Source of the DNA: Aquirickettsiella gammari
GTDB lineage: Bacteria > Pseudomonadota > Gammaproteobacteria > Diplorickettsiales > Diplorickettsiaceae
Assembly (NCBI GenBank): GCA_963701065.1
Contig: OY969558.1
Location: 1,178,001 to 1,242,000, forward strand
DNA: 64,000 bases
Reading direction: 5' to 3'
Position numbers and translations under genes: made by a program. Positions 18,812 to 27,410 of the stretch are shown piece by piece. Below the pieces are notes generated by a model. It saw only the letters and a list, made by a program, of their open reading frames with translations. It did no database searches and was not told the origin of the DNA. Numbering within the stretch: position 1 is the stretch's first letter; the number at the start of each line of letters is the position of its first letter.

Positions 18812-19684
18812 TTATTGGGGCAATTTATAAAATGTAGCAATGATCTTCCAGGCTTGTTCGGCTGACTCCACATAATGAAATAATTTCAAATCCTTCGCAT
18901 CGACCATCCCTTCGCTGACTAGGAATTTAAAATTGATCAATTTAGACCAATATTTTTTCCCAAACAACAGTAGCGGAATGGGTTTGATCTTTTTAGTCTG
19001 CAATAAGGTTAACGCTTCGAATAATTCATCTAAGGTTCCATATCCCCCCGGGAAACAAACTAAGGCTCTGGCGCGGATGAGGAAATGCATTTTACGAATC
19101 GCGAAATAATGGAATTGAAAGCAGAGTTCAGGCGAAATATAAGGGTTGGGACTTTGTTCGTGAGGCAATACGATATTTAAACCAATACTTTTCGCTTTCG
19201 CATCTTGCGCGCCACGATTGGCAGCTTCCATGATACCCGGGCCACCGCCGGTGACGATGACAAAATGTCGGCGTCGATTTTTTTGACAACGTTCGGAGAC
19301 AATTTGACTAAAGCGTTGCGATTCTTGATAATATTTTGCCCTTGCTACTTGATTTTTAGCGATTTTTTCTGCTCTTTTACACGCTGCATTATGCGGATTT
19401 TTTTTTAATTTTTGTTGTATTTGTTTAAGCTGTTGTTTGCTGCTTTCTGGATCGAGGATTCGGGCGCTGCCAAAAACGACGATAGTCGATTCAATCTTTA
19501 ATTTTTGTTGTGAAAGTTCGGGTTTTAATAGTTCCAGCTGTAAGCGAACTGAGCGTAAAGATTTATGGAGTAAAAAATCGGGGTCTAAAAAGGCGAGTTC
19601 ATAGGCGGGCCAGGCTACTTTTTGACGACGACGCTTTTTAACTTCAACTTTAGCCGATGAAAACGGCTTGGAATGATTATTCAT
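18812..19684 (-). CDS. LOG-family protein (nucleotide 5'-monophosphate phosphoribohydrolase-like)
   Basis: This is a 290-residue Rossmann-fold protein of the LOG/TIGR00730 family, often misnamed lysine decarboxylase. Plant members release cytokinin bases from their nucleotides, and bacterial relatives (PpnN) split nucleoside monophosphates. Both signatures are present: VTGGGPGIMEAANRGA and FPGGYGTLDELFEAL. An N-terminal basic stretch (KVEVKKRRRQK) and a Lys-rich segment in the middle (about residues 80-115) are longer than in short LOG proteins. The ATG at 19684 is chosen with AAGG 7 bp upstream; a GTG one codon earlier is possible. Confidence 0.88.
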   Translation of the reverse strand: MNNHSKPFSSAKVEVKKRRRQKVAWPAYELAFLDPDFLLHKSLRSVRLQLELLKPELSQQKLKIESTIVVFGSARILDPESSKQQLKQIQQKLKKNPHNAACKRAEKIAKNQVARAKYYQESQRFSQIVSERCQKNRRRHFVIVTGGGPGIMEAANRGAQDAKAKSIGLNIVLPHEQSPNPYISPELCFQFHYFAIRKMHFLIRARALVCFPGGYGTLDELFEALTLLQTKKIKPIPLLLFGKKYWSKLINFKFLVSEGMVDAKDLKLFHYVESAEQAWKIIATFYKLPQ

Positions 19685-19765
19685 CACTAAACCTTTTAAT
19701 GAGGGTATCCGCTAGAGTATATCAGTGCTCATCCGAGTCTGCTTAATGAGAGTTTAGAAACTGGC

Positions 19766-19799
19766 TATAATCCTTTAAATGATATACAGTATAGATATC
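19766..19799 (+). promoter_or_regulatory. vapBC promoter and probable operator
   Basis: TATAAT at 19766-19771 is a perfect -10 element. Just downstream, 19781-19799 is an imperfect palindrome: GATAT and ATATC arms enclose the inner repeat TATAC-A-GTATA. Ribbon-helix-helix antitoxins autoregulate at such sites, so this is the likely VapB operator. Confidence 0.5.
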
Positions 19800-19819
19800 A
19801 CGTTTTAGAGAGGTCTGTA

Positions 19820-20035
19820 GTGAGGACTTTAGTCGATATACCGGATAAACAACTCCACGAATTAGTCGAGATATGTAAACAAGAAAAACGATCACGCGCG
19901 GCTGTTGTTCGAGAAGCTATCGCGGTTTACATTATAGAGTATCGGTCGAAAAAATCAGTTGATGCCTTTGGTTTATGGGGAAAAAAGAAAATAGATGGCC
20001 TTAAATATCAACGCAAGATACGTTCTGAATGGTAA
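19820..20035 (+). CDS. VapB-like ribbon-helix-helix antitoxin
   Basis: This 71-residue protein has a CopG/Arc-type N-terminal strand (RTLVDIPDKQLHELVEI) and the helix-turn-helix KRSRAAVVREAIAVYIIEY, which binds DNA. The C-terminal tail (SVDAFGLWGKKKIDGLKYQ) would wrap and block the toxin. Translation starts at GTG 19820, with AGAGAGG upstream. It overlaps the toxin gene by 7 nt, as is usual for coupled toxin-antitoxin operons. It should neutralise the downstream PIN toxin and repress its own promoter. Confidence 0.9.
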   Translation: MRTLVDIPDKQLHELVEICKQEKRSRAAVVREAIAVYIIEYRSKKSVDAFGLWGKKKIDGLKYQRKIRSEW

Positions 20036-20400
20036 AAGCACTTTTTGATACGAACATCTTGGTAGATTATCTAAATGCTATCCCAGAAGCCAGAGATGAA
20101 TTGATGCGCTATCGAGAAAAAGCGATTAGTGTCGTGACATGGATGGAGGTGATGGTTGGTACAACAAAAAATACTGAAAAAGGCACGCTCGCTTTTTTGA
20201 ACAGTTTCTTTCTGGTTGAACTGGATGATTTTGTGGCAAAACAAGCGGTGTTACTTCGAAAGCAACACCGAATCAAACTACCTGATGCGGTGATATGGGC
20301 TTCAGCACAGATTAATTCTTTGTTATTAATAACGCGAAATACTAAGGATTTTACTGAAAGTGAACCGGGGATCCGCGTGCCCTATAAACTCAATAAGTAA
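20029..20400 (+). CDS. VapC-like PIN-domain ribonuclease toxin
   Basis: This 123-residue PIN-domain endoribonuclease is the toxin of a type II pair; family members cleave tRNA or rRNA. The acidic metal-binding residues are all present: D7 (LFDTNILVDYL), E40 (WMEVMVG), D86 (KLPDAVIWASA) and D107 (TRNTKDF). The toxin therefore looks intact. It overlaps the antitoxin gene by 7 nt and ends 14 bp before the pgi stop on the opposite strand. Confidence 0.92.
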   Translation: MVKALFDTNILVDYLNAIPEARDELMRYREKAISVVTWMEVMVGTTKNTEKGTLAFLNSFFLVELDDFVAKQAVLLRKQHRIKLPDAVIWASAQINSLLLITRNTKDFTESEPGIRVPYKLNK

Positions 20401-20414
20401 CAATGGCGATCAAA

Positions 20415-22016
20415 TTAAGGATTTTTATTAACGGCTTGATAGCGTTTAATCAGTGCTCGTGTTGACGAATCGAGGTTTTGAGCAGTTTTTTTATTGTGCG
20501 TGCTACTTAAGCTTTGATATATCTCCTTATTTAACTGCTTGCCATATTCAACGCCCCATTGATCAAAAGGATTAATCTGCCAAATGACACTTTGCACAAA
20601 TACTTTATGTTCATAAAGTGCAATCAGCATGCCTAGACTAAAAGGCGTTAGCTCATCGAGCACCACTAAATTATTAGCATGATTTCCAGCGAGATTTTTA
20701 TGACTGCAAGGACTGTTATAACCTTCCATAAAGGCCTTGCTGTGACTTAAAGCACTCGCTATCACGTGCGGGTGATGATGAGCCGGATGATTCGGATTGC
20801 GCAAAGTCAGTAAAAAATCGGCTGAAAAATCACCCGTGCCTTGATGAAAAAATTGATAAAAGGCATGTTGCGCATTTAAACCCAGTTCCCCCAAAATAAG
20901 CGGACAGGTAGCATAATCTGTCGCTTGATTATCGATACGCATCGATTTGCCATTACTTTCCATCTCGAGTTGTTGTAAATAAGCCGGGAAATGCTTTAAA
21001 TCGGCGTCATAAGGTAATATCACATGCGCGGTGGAATGAAAAAAATTGACCTGCCAAATGCCCAATAAAGCTAATAAAACAGGCATGTTGGATAAAAAAG
21101 CCTGTTTAAAAAAGTGTTGATCCATCACATGAGCACCTTGAAGTAGTTGACGAAACTGTGACATACCGATGGCGAGTGCAATTGGCAAACCTACTGATGA
21201 CCATAATGAATAACGTCCACCCACCCAATCCCAAAGTGGAAAGATATTATCAGCATCGATGCCAAATTCGATGGCTTTTTCAGCTTGGCAAGTAACCGCT
21301 AAAAAATGTGATTTGATAGCGGCTGGTTGAGTGCATTTTTCTTGAAATAGTTTTAAAATGCGAGTGGCATTGAGTAAAGTTTCAAGTGTAGTAAAGGATT
21401 TTGAGGTGATAATAAATAGGGTCGTTGCAAAATTAATTTTTTCAAGTAAAGCGCATAGGGCTTTATCATCAACATTGGAAATAAAGTGAAAGCGTAGTGT
21501 GCTCTGATGATGAGCTTTTAAGGCATGTACTGCCATCAAAGGTCCTAAATCAGATCCGCCAATACCCAGATTGACAATATCCGTTATTTTTTTTCCGCTA
21601 AAACCGCGCCAGTGATTATTATGTATTTGCTCAACCAGATGTTGCATTTTATCCAGTGCCGCATGAATCTTCGTCAGTATATCTTTGCCATTGACGATTA
21701 AACCGGTTTTTCGCGGGTCGCGTAATGCGGTGTGCAATGCCGGAAGTTGTTGCGTACTATTTACCAGGGCGCCAGAAAACAGTGCCTGTATCCGTTGTTT
21801 TAAAGCAACACTATCGGCTAATTGCGCCAATAATTGCAGTGTTTGCAGAGTAACGGGATTTTTAGAGTAATCCAGATAAAGTGCTTGTTCCGATAATGAA
21901 AATTTTTTGCAACGCTCAGGATCATCAATAAATAGTTCTGAAATGGATTGCTTTTTTATGCTTAGGGCGTGTTGGGTTAAATCCTGCCAGATAGGCGATT
22001 TAATCAATGCGCTCAT
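20415..22016 (-). CDS. pgi: glucose-6-phosphate isomerase
   Basis: This 533-residue cytoplasmic enzyme interconverts glucose 6-phosphate and fructose 6-phosphate. Signature DWVGGRYSLWSSVGLPIAL is complete and the C-terminal motif YGKQLNKEIY is present. It is slightly shorter than E. coli Pgi (549). The start codon overlaps the pcnB stop by 4 nt (ATGA), so the two genes are translationally coupled, an unusual pairing of glycolysis with RNA polyadenylation. Confidence 0.97.
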   Translation of the reverse strand: MSALIKSPIWQDLTQHALSIKKQSISELFIDDPERCKKFSLSEQALYLDYSKNPVTLQTLQLLAQLADSVALKQRIQALFSGALVNSTQQLPALHTALRDPRKTGLIVNGKDILTKIHAALDKMQHLVEQIHNNHWRGFSGKKITDIVNLGIGGSDLGPLMAVHALKAHHQSTLRFHFISNVDDKALCALLEKINFATTLFIITSKSFTTLETLLNATRILKLFQEKCTQPAAIKSHFLAVTCQAEKAIEFGIDADNIFPLWDWVGGRYSLWSSVGLPIALAIGMSQFRQLLQGAHVMDQHFFKQAFLSNMPVLLALLGIWQVNFFHSTAHVILPYDADLKHFPAYLQQLEMESNGKSMRIDNQATDYATCPLILGELGLNAQHAFYQFFHQGTGDFSADFLLTLRNPNHPAHHHPHVIASALSHSKAFMEGYNSPCSHKNLAGNHANNLVVLDELTPFSLGMLIALYEHKVFVQSVIWQINPFDQWGVEYGKQLNKEIYQSLSSTHNKKTAQNLDSSTRALIKRYQAVNKNP

Positions 22017-23338
22017 GCCGTTTTCCCTCGTTTTTTTGGACGCTTAGCGCTTTTAGGGGGATTAGCAACAGCCGCGGTTAATTGTTTTCTTGTCTCATCA
22101 TCTCCCTCTAAAAAGCAGGTCCACCAAGTGCCAATTTCAGGTAGTATTTCATTTGTTTCGGCGCGTAATAGTAAAAAATCATAGGCAGCCCGAAAACGCG
22201 GATGACGCATTAAACGACTTAACATAAAAGAACGACGTTGTATCAATCTATGTTGTAGATCCCATATTTCTCGTATAGCGGCACTATAACGACGTGGAAT
22301 GGTAATATGTTTTTGCTGATTGCTTAGGGTATCGCTGACAGCGTGTTGATAGGCAATAAATATCGGTGTACGTTGCGATATTAATTGTTCGGCTTTATGT
22401 TGCACGCTAGGCCATAAGAAAACAGCGAATAAAAAAGCAGGAGAAACGGTTTTGCCTTGTTGGATCCGTTTATCGGTATTTTGACAGGCCAATTCTAGAA
22501 ATTTATGCGTCGAGTTTTGTGGTAGCGCATCGTACGTTTGTGGAAATAATTCGTTCAGTAAACCATAGCGATGTAATAGTTGATAGGTTTTTAATGCTTG
22601 GCCATGATGAAATAGTTTCAGGACTTCTTCAAATAAACGCGCTGGGGGGACATGACGCAGTAAAGGGGCTAGCGCGGGTATAGGTTCTGCTGTGGCAGGA
22701 TCTAAAGCAAAGCCCAATTTTCCGGCAAATCGGATGGCGCGCAATAGGCGCACCGGATCTTCCTGGTAACGTAGTTTTGGTTCGCCAATAATTCGTACTA
22801 TTTTATTCTCAATATCAGCCATTCCACCGCAATAGTCGACTAAGGAAAAGTCGGCGATGTTGTAGTATAAGGCATTCATGGTAAAGTCGCGTCGCCAAAC
22901 ATCTTCTTCAATAGTCCCATACACATTGTCACGTAATAACATGCCATGCACAGCAATTTTTCGATGTTTAAACGATTTTTTTTTGCTTTGAGCACGAAAG
23001 GTACTGACTTCAATAATTTCTCGGCCAAAGCGAATATGGGCGAGACGAAAACGTCTGCCGATAAGTAAGCAATTACGAAAGAGTTTTTTAATATTCTCAG
23101 GGCTAGCATTGGTGGCGATATCAAAGTCTTTTGGTTTTTTTTTGAGTAAAATGTCACGCAAGCTGCCACCAACTAAATAAGCACTATAGCGATGTTGATC
23201 GAGGCGGTAGAGCACTTTGAGCGCATTTTGACTAATGTCCTTACGCGAAATAGTATGCTCAGCCCTAGGGATAATGTGGGCTTTGGGATAAACTATTTTT
23301 TTGGGGAAAAGTCGATGAAAAAACTGTTTAATAATAAT
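22013..23338 (-). CDS. pcnB: poly(A) polymerase I, probably starting at an ATT codon
   Basis: PcnB adds poly(A) tails to RNA 3' ends and promotes decay. The nucleotidyltransferase motif is LVGGSLRDILLKKKPKDFD with the catalytic Asp pair D71 and D73 (numbering from 23338), and the C-terminus is Lys/Arg-rich. The first canonical start, GTG at 23215, falls inside a conserved region. The same frame upstream encodes VYPKAHIIPRAEHTISRKD, matching the E. coli N-terminus (IPREQHAISRKD). Between an in-frame TAA and that GTG there is no ATG, GTG or TTG, but three ATT codons (first bases 23338, 23335, 23332) follow GAGGAA at 6-12 bp. E. coli pcnB is known to use AUU. I place the start at 23338 (441 residues); which ATT is used is uncertain. 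Confidence 0.88.
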   Translation of the reverse strand: MIIKQFFHRLFPKKIVYPKAHIIPRAEHTISRKDISQNALKVLYRLDQHRYSAYLVGGSLRDILLKKKPKDFDIATNASPENIKKLFRNCLLIGRRFRLAHIRFGREIIEVSTFRAQSKKKSFKHRKIAVHGMLLRDNVYGTIEEDVWRRDFTMNALYYNIADFSLVDYCGGMADIENKIVRIIGEPKLRYQEDPVRLLRAIRFAGKLGFALDPATAEPIPALAPLLRHVPPARLFEEVLKLFHHGQALKTYQLLHRYGLLNELFPQTYDALPQNSTHKFLELACQNTDKRIQQGKTVSPAFLFAVFLWPSVQHKAEQLISQRTPIFIAYQHAVSDTLSNQQKHITIPRRYSAAIREIWDLQHRLIQRRSFMLSRLMRHPRFRAAYDFLLLRAETNEILPEIGTWWTCFLEGDDETRKQLTAAVANPPKSAKRPKKRGKTA

Positions 23339-23424
23339 GATCTTCCTCTTTTAAGTAATTTATAGATTAGTGTCGCTTTAAGCAACTAAACCTCAAGCTG
23401 AATGTGATAAAAATTGGCTTGAAT

Positions 23425-23453
23425 TTAGTAATTGTTAGCATTGATGTTGTCAA
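23425..23453 (-). promoter_or_regulatory. candidate sigma-70 promoter of pcnB
   Basis: On the minus strand TTGACA (23453-23448) and TACTAA (23430-23425) are separated by 17 bp, about 85 bp upstream of the likely ATT start. The -35 is perfect and the -10 matches 4 of 6 positions. Confidence 0.55.
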
Positions 23454-23556
23454 AAGTCCCTGTAGCAGAAATTTAAACCGCTGTTATGCTAGCATATTGT
23501 AGGCTTTTTGTACTGTTTTAAGGGAGATTTCGCAAAGCGATTAGTAATAGAAGACA

Positions 23557-25743
23557 TTATGTGTTCAGGGGGGTCGTTTTGTAGACCAATAAGATGAGTA
23601 AATCCTCTTTATGTAAAATAGTTTTTTTACTCGGATTGATTTTTCTGGCCCCATGGCGCTCCATGCCTAGTACGATGCCTTCTATTTGATTTTTTTTCAT
23701 TGCTTCTTCAATGCTCAGTCCTACAAAAGGATGTGTTTTATCGAGTAAAAAGGTCTTTAATTCAAGATGATTGTATAATTCAAGCTCTTCTTGATAAGTA
23801 TTGATCTGTAATAATTGACTGAATGAATCAATTTGTTCATCACTGCCTAAAATAAATAATTTATCGTAAAGCCTAATTTTTTCATGATTTTCCGGCGTCA
23901 GGATGATTTTAGGGCCGCGATAAAGTGCCACGATATGGATTCCAAATTGTTGCGCAAGATCTAATTCTTGCAATGTTTTATTAATAAAATAGTAATTATT
24001 ACGGATATCTGTGCCGCGTAAATTAATTCCCCAGGTGGCTAATTCGTCTTTAGATATTTCTTGTAAACTAGGGGTTCGAATATTGGCTAGAAATCTTTTT
24101 TCTAACCAAGGGTAAAATTTTTGTAAAGGTTTATGTAACAAACTAAAGAGTGTAAAAGCGATAAGAATTAAAAGTAAAATAATTGACCAGGTATGGAAGT
24201 AAGTAATCGCCAAAGTGATGATGACGGTTAAGGTGAAAATCCATCCTAGTGCGATGATGGGTTTAATGGCGGCATAATGTCGATGAGGGAAGGCTCTATA
24301 GGCGAATATCATCCCCCAAATAAAAGGAGAAGCTAATAGCAAGGCAATAAGACAACTTAAGGTATTAATCCAATAAATTGAGAGGATCCATCCACTAATT
24401 GCTGGAAATATCCATTTTTCACTCAAGCTGAAAATAATCGCTACCATGACGCTATTGACTAATAGCCGAGTGATATATTGGCTATAAACAGCTCGCTTTT
24501 TTTTCAGTCTTAAATAACGATGTATGAGTATCGTATAGTGGTTTAATAGCGCTTTAAGATGAGTCGGTAGATTTTTTTCCAGTCGTTTACTAAGGCTGGC
24601 TGAAGACATAATGAGATAAGGCGTGGTAAAGGTAGTGATAGCCGATACCGCGATAATAATAGGAAATAGTGCCGGTCGAGTCACTTGCAGCGTTAGCCCT
24701 AATCCTGCGATAATAAATGAAAATTCACCGATTTGCGCCATACTAAAGCCGGACCGCACGGCGGTAGTTAGGCTTTGTCCAGCTGCTAAGGCACCTGTTG
24801 CTGTGGAAAGAATTTTTGCTACGATAGTGATAATGGCAATTAATAAAACAATCCATATATTATGGATGATGATGCTCGGATCGATTAGCATTCCCACCGA
24901 AATAAAAAAAACAGCGGCAAAAATATCACGGATAGGCCGCATATATTGTTCAATAAATTGGATTAAATCAGTTTCGGCTAATATAGATCCCATGATAAAG
25001 GCACCTAATGCGGTGGAATAGCCAAAATAAGCCGCAATACAGACCAGCAATAAACAAAGTGCAACCGAGACGATGGTCAAGGTTTCTTGATTGGCGACAT
25101 CAACTAATTTTCGAATTAACGTAGGAATCAAAAAATAACCAATCAAAAACCAACTGCCCACAACGATAAAAAGTTTAATCGCAGAATCTGCCAGCGTGGC
25201 CGAAAGCACGGCATGCGTTCCTACCACGATGGAGAGGCCGGCGAGTAATAAAATCGCTAACAGATCTTCCACAATGAGAATACCAAACACGAGTTCGGCA
25301 AAGTGTTTGTTTTTTAAACCGAGTTCCTCCATGGCTTTGATAATAATAGTGGTCGATGAAATGGACAGTGCGGCACCTAAAAAAATACAATCATAAATAG
25401 GCCAACCCAGAATTTTTCCAAGTACTATCCCTATCAATAAAACAGCAATGACTTCAAATAAACCGCTAATGATAGCGGGCGTTCCTACCCGTTTAAGTTT
25501 ATGAAAGCTAAAGTCTAAACCCAAGCAAAACATCAAGAAGATGACGCCCAATTCGGATAAGGTATGTAGGCTGGGGACGTCGGTCACTAGATCGTAAGGA
25601 GGCACATGAGGACCAACAATGATCCCGGATAATAAATAACCCAATACAACCGGTTGTCTTATCTTTTGAAATAGGAGCGTGACTAAGCTGGCTACGCCTA
25701 GTATGACGGCTAAATCTTTAATGAGTGGAGCAAGAGGTTGCAT
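23557..25743 (-). CDS. CPA2-family monovalent cation:proton antiporter with a TrkA-C domain
   Basis: This 728-residue membrane protein has an N-terminal sodium/hydrogen exchanger domain of about 12 helices (residues 1-385) resembling KefB/KefC. It includes GYLLSGIIVGPHVPP and the conserved segment LGAALSISSTTIIIKAMEELG. About four further hydrophobic segments lie at roughly 420-550. A cytoplasmic TrkA-C-like domain follows at about 570-650, with a partial second one. No NAD-binding TrkA-N (GxGxxG) domain is visible, unlike KefC. It probably exports K+ or Na+ in exchange for protons; ion specificity cannot be read from the sequence. Confidence 0.88.
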   Translation of the reverse strand: MQPLAPLIKDLAVILGVASLVTLLFQKIRQPVVLGYLLSGIIVGPHVPPYDLVTDVPSLHTLSELGVIFLMFCLGLDFSFHKLKRVGTPAIISGLFEVIAVLLIGIVLGKILGWPIYDCIFLGAALSISSTTIIIKAMEELGLKNKHFAELVFGILIVEDLLAILLLAGLSIVVGTHAVLSATLADSAIKLFIVVGSWFLIGYFLIPTLIRKLVDVANQETLTIVSVALCLLLVCIAAYFGYSTALGAFIMGSILAETDLIQFIEQYMRPIRDIFAAVFFISVGMLIDPSIIIHNIWIVLLIAIITIVAKILSTATGALAAGQSLTTAVRSGFSMAQIGEFSFIIAGLGLTLQVTRPALFPIIIAVSAITTFTTPYLIMSSASLSKRLEKNLPTHLKALLNHYTILIHRYLRLKKKRAVYSQYITRLLVNSVMVAIIFSLSEKWIFPAISGWILSIYWINTLSCLIALLLASPFIWGMIFAYRAFPHRHYAAIKPIIALGWIFTLTVIITLAITYFHTWSIILLLILIAFTLFSLLHKPLQKFYPWLEKRFLANIRTPSLQEISKDELATWGINLRGTDIRNNYYFINKTLQELDLAQQFGIHIVALYRGPKIILTPENHEKIRLYDKLFILGSDEQIDSFSQLLQINTYQEELELYNHLELKTFLLDKTHPFVGLSIEEAMKKNQIEGIVLGMERHGARKINPSKKTILHKEDLLILLVYKTTPLNT

Positions 25744-26028
25744 AGATCTATTGTTAGTCGGCTTTTAGGATATATCAAGTTATTGAATTGGTCTTTTTGT
25801 TGAATGTAGCGAATCGCTTCAAATACCCGTGCGTCGTATCGGCTATTACATCACTTGATTGATAAACTTAAAGCGTGTGAGTAAAGCTTATATTAGGGTG
25901 TTGCGCGCGCGCAACACCCTATACAATCGGTATAATGTTAATTATTATCTGAAAATCACTAACTGATTTTTAACCCAAAATTTTTCAGACTAGTTAGTTA
26001 CGCGTAAAAACAAGAGATTAAAATAAAC
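25744..26028. other. intergenic region with a long perfect palindrome
   Basis: This is divergent spacer between the antiporter gene (minus) and the rocD region (plus). Its main feature is a 26-bp perfect palindrome at 25895-25920. I see no strong promoter pair and no other gene. Confidence 0.5.
25895..25920. repeat. 26-bp perfect palindrome
   Basis: The arm AGGGTGTTGCGCG is followed directly by its exact reverse complement, with GC repeats at the centre. It is not followed by a T-run on either strand, so it is not a typical intrinsic terminator. It could form a hairpin in RNA or be a binding site for a dimeric regulator; nothing in the sequence decides. Confidence 0.7.
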
Positions 26029-26133
26029 ATGACAACATCATTATCATTGCTTGGCTATGCATCGGATATTGGACTAACGATCCAGCTTATACCGAAGATT
26101 CGATTCGATTTACTGAGTATTTTTGGAGTCTAA
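26029..26133 (+). pseudogene. possible arginase-like 5' remnant upstream of rocD
   Basis: A 34-codon reading frame encodes MTTSLSLLGYASDIG, which resembles the start of arginase-family proteins (typically ...LLGYASGIxANDP...). From about 26071 the continuing similarity moves to another frame (TNDPAYTED), which runs on in frame into the rocD start. This suggests a frameshifted and truncated arginase gene whose remainder is lost. Arginase makes the ornithine that the next gene would use. The match is short and by eye only; a small leader peptide is the alternative. Confidence 0.35.
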
Positions 26134-26138
26134 AAGCT

Positions 26139-27410
26139 ATGAATAAGCAAGCCGCTATCGTCGATCAACTTTCATCTTCCTCGCATGATCTTAACTTAAA
26201 TAAAGCAATAGAGCTTGAGCATCGTTATGGCGCGGTTAATTATGATCCTTTGCCTGTCGTGTTAAGCCATGGGTTGGGCGCTGAATTATGGGATACCTCG
26301 GGTAAACGTTACATTGATATGATGAGTGCTTATTCAGCAGTAAGCCATGGACATGCTCATCCTCGTTTAGTGCGGGTTTTAACCCAGCAGGCACAACGGT
26401 TATCAATTTGTTCACGTGCTTTTTATAGCGATAGATTGGGCGTTTTTTTACAACGTATTTGTCATTTAACGCAAATGGATAGTGCTTTACCCATGAATAC
26501 CGGTGTAGAAGCGGTAGAAACAGCGATTAAAGCGGCTAGAAAATGGGCTTATACCGTTAAAAAAGTAGCTGAGAATCAAGCGGAGATCATTGTTTGTCGA
26601 GGAAATTTTCATGGGCGGACAACCACCGTGGTCGGGATGTCATCAAAACCACAATATCAGTTTGGTTTTGGCCCTTTTGCGCCAGGATTTAAAACGATAC
26701 CTTACGGTGATGCACAGGCATTATCTACGACTATAAGCCCGAATACAGCCGCATTTTTAGTTGAGCCCATACAAGGTGAGCGAGGTATTGTGGTGCCGCC
26801 TAAGGGTTATTTGAAAGAAGCGAAGAGAGTCTGTGAAGAAAACAATGTTTTGTTAATCCTAGATGAAATTCAAACAGGCTTAGGTAGAACAGGTCGCTTT
26901 CTTGCTTGTGATCATGAAAAGGTTAAACCGGATGGATTAATTTTAGGGAAAGCTTTAGGTGGAGGTTTATTACCGGTTTCCGTATTTTTGAGTAGTCGAG
27001 AGGTGATGAATGTTTTTACCCCCGGCGATCATGGCAGTACTTTTGGTGGGAATCCTTTAGCGGTTACAGTTGCTTTGGAGGCCTTAGATATTTTGTTTGA
27101 TGAGAATCTGATACAACGTTCAGAGGAACTAGGTCATTATTTGCAATCAGCTTTATTAAAAATTGCGTCACCTTTAATTAAAGAAATTCGCGGTAAAGGT
27201 TTATTTATAGGCTTAGAGCTTGATTTGCAGTATGTTAAAGGTCGCGATATTTGTTTGCAGTTATTAGATCAAGGTTTATTAAGTTATGACACGCATGGTA
27301 GCGTTATTCGTTTAGCGCCACCTTTAGTGATTAGCAAAGAACAGTTGGATGATGCTTTAACAATTTTAAAAAAGGTATTGCTAGCTAGTGCTGCTAAGAT
27401 AGGTTTTTAA
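26139..27410 (+). CDS. rocD: ornithine--oxo-acid aminotransferase
   Basis: This is a 423-residue PLP-dependent class III aminotransferase converting ornithine plus 2-oxoglutarate to glutamate semialdehyde plus glutamate. The PLP site is DGLILGKALGGG with lysine K271, and LDEIQTGLGRTGR carries the cofactor-contacting Asp. MMSAYSAVSHGHAHP and RGNFHGRT are characteristic of ornithine aminotransferases, in contrast to acetylornithine aminotransferases. It stands alone on the plus strand and its 3' end overlaps the convergent marC-like gene by 30 bp. Confidence 0.9.
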   Translation: MNKQAAIVDQLSSSSHDLNLNKAIELEHRYGAVNYDPLPVVLSHGLGAELWDTSGKRYIDMMSAYSAVSHGHAHPRLVRVLTQQAQRLSICSRAFYSDRLGVFLQRICHLTQMDSALPMNTGVEAVETAIKAARKWAYTVKKVAENQAEIIVCRGNFHGRTTTVVGMSSKPQYQFGFGPFAPGFKTIPYGDAQALSTTISPNTAAFLVEPIQGERGIVVPPKGYLKEAKRVCEENNVLLILDEIQTGLGRTGRFLACDHEKVKPDGLILGKALGGGLLPVSVFLSSREVMNVFTPGDHGSTFGGNPLAVTVALEALDILFDENLIQRSEELGHYLQSALLKIASPLIKEIRGKGLFIGLELDLQYVKGRDICLQLLDQGLLSYDTHGSVIRLAPPLVISKEQLDDALTILKKVLLASAAKIGF

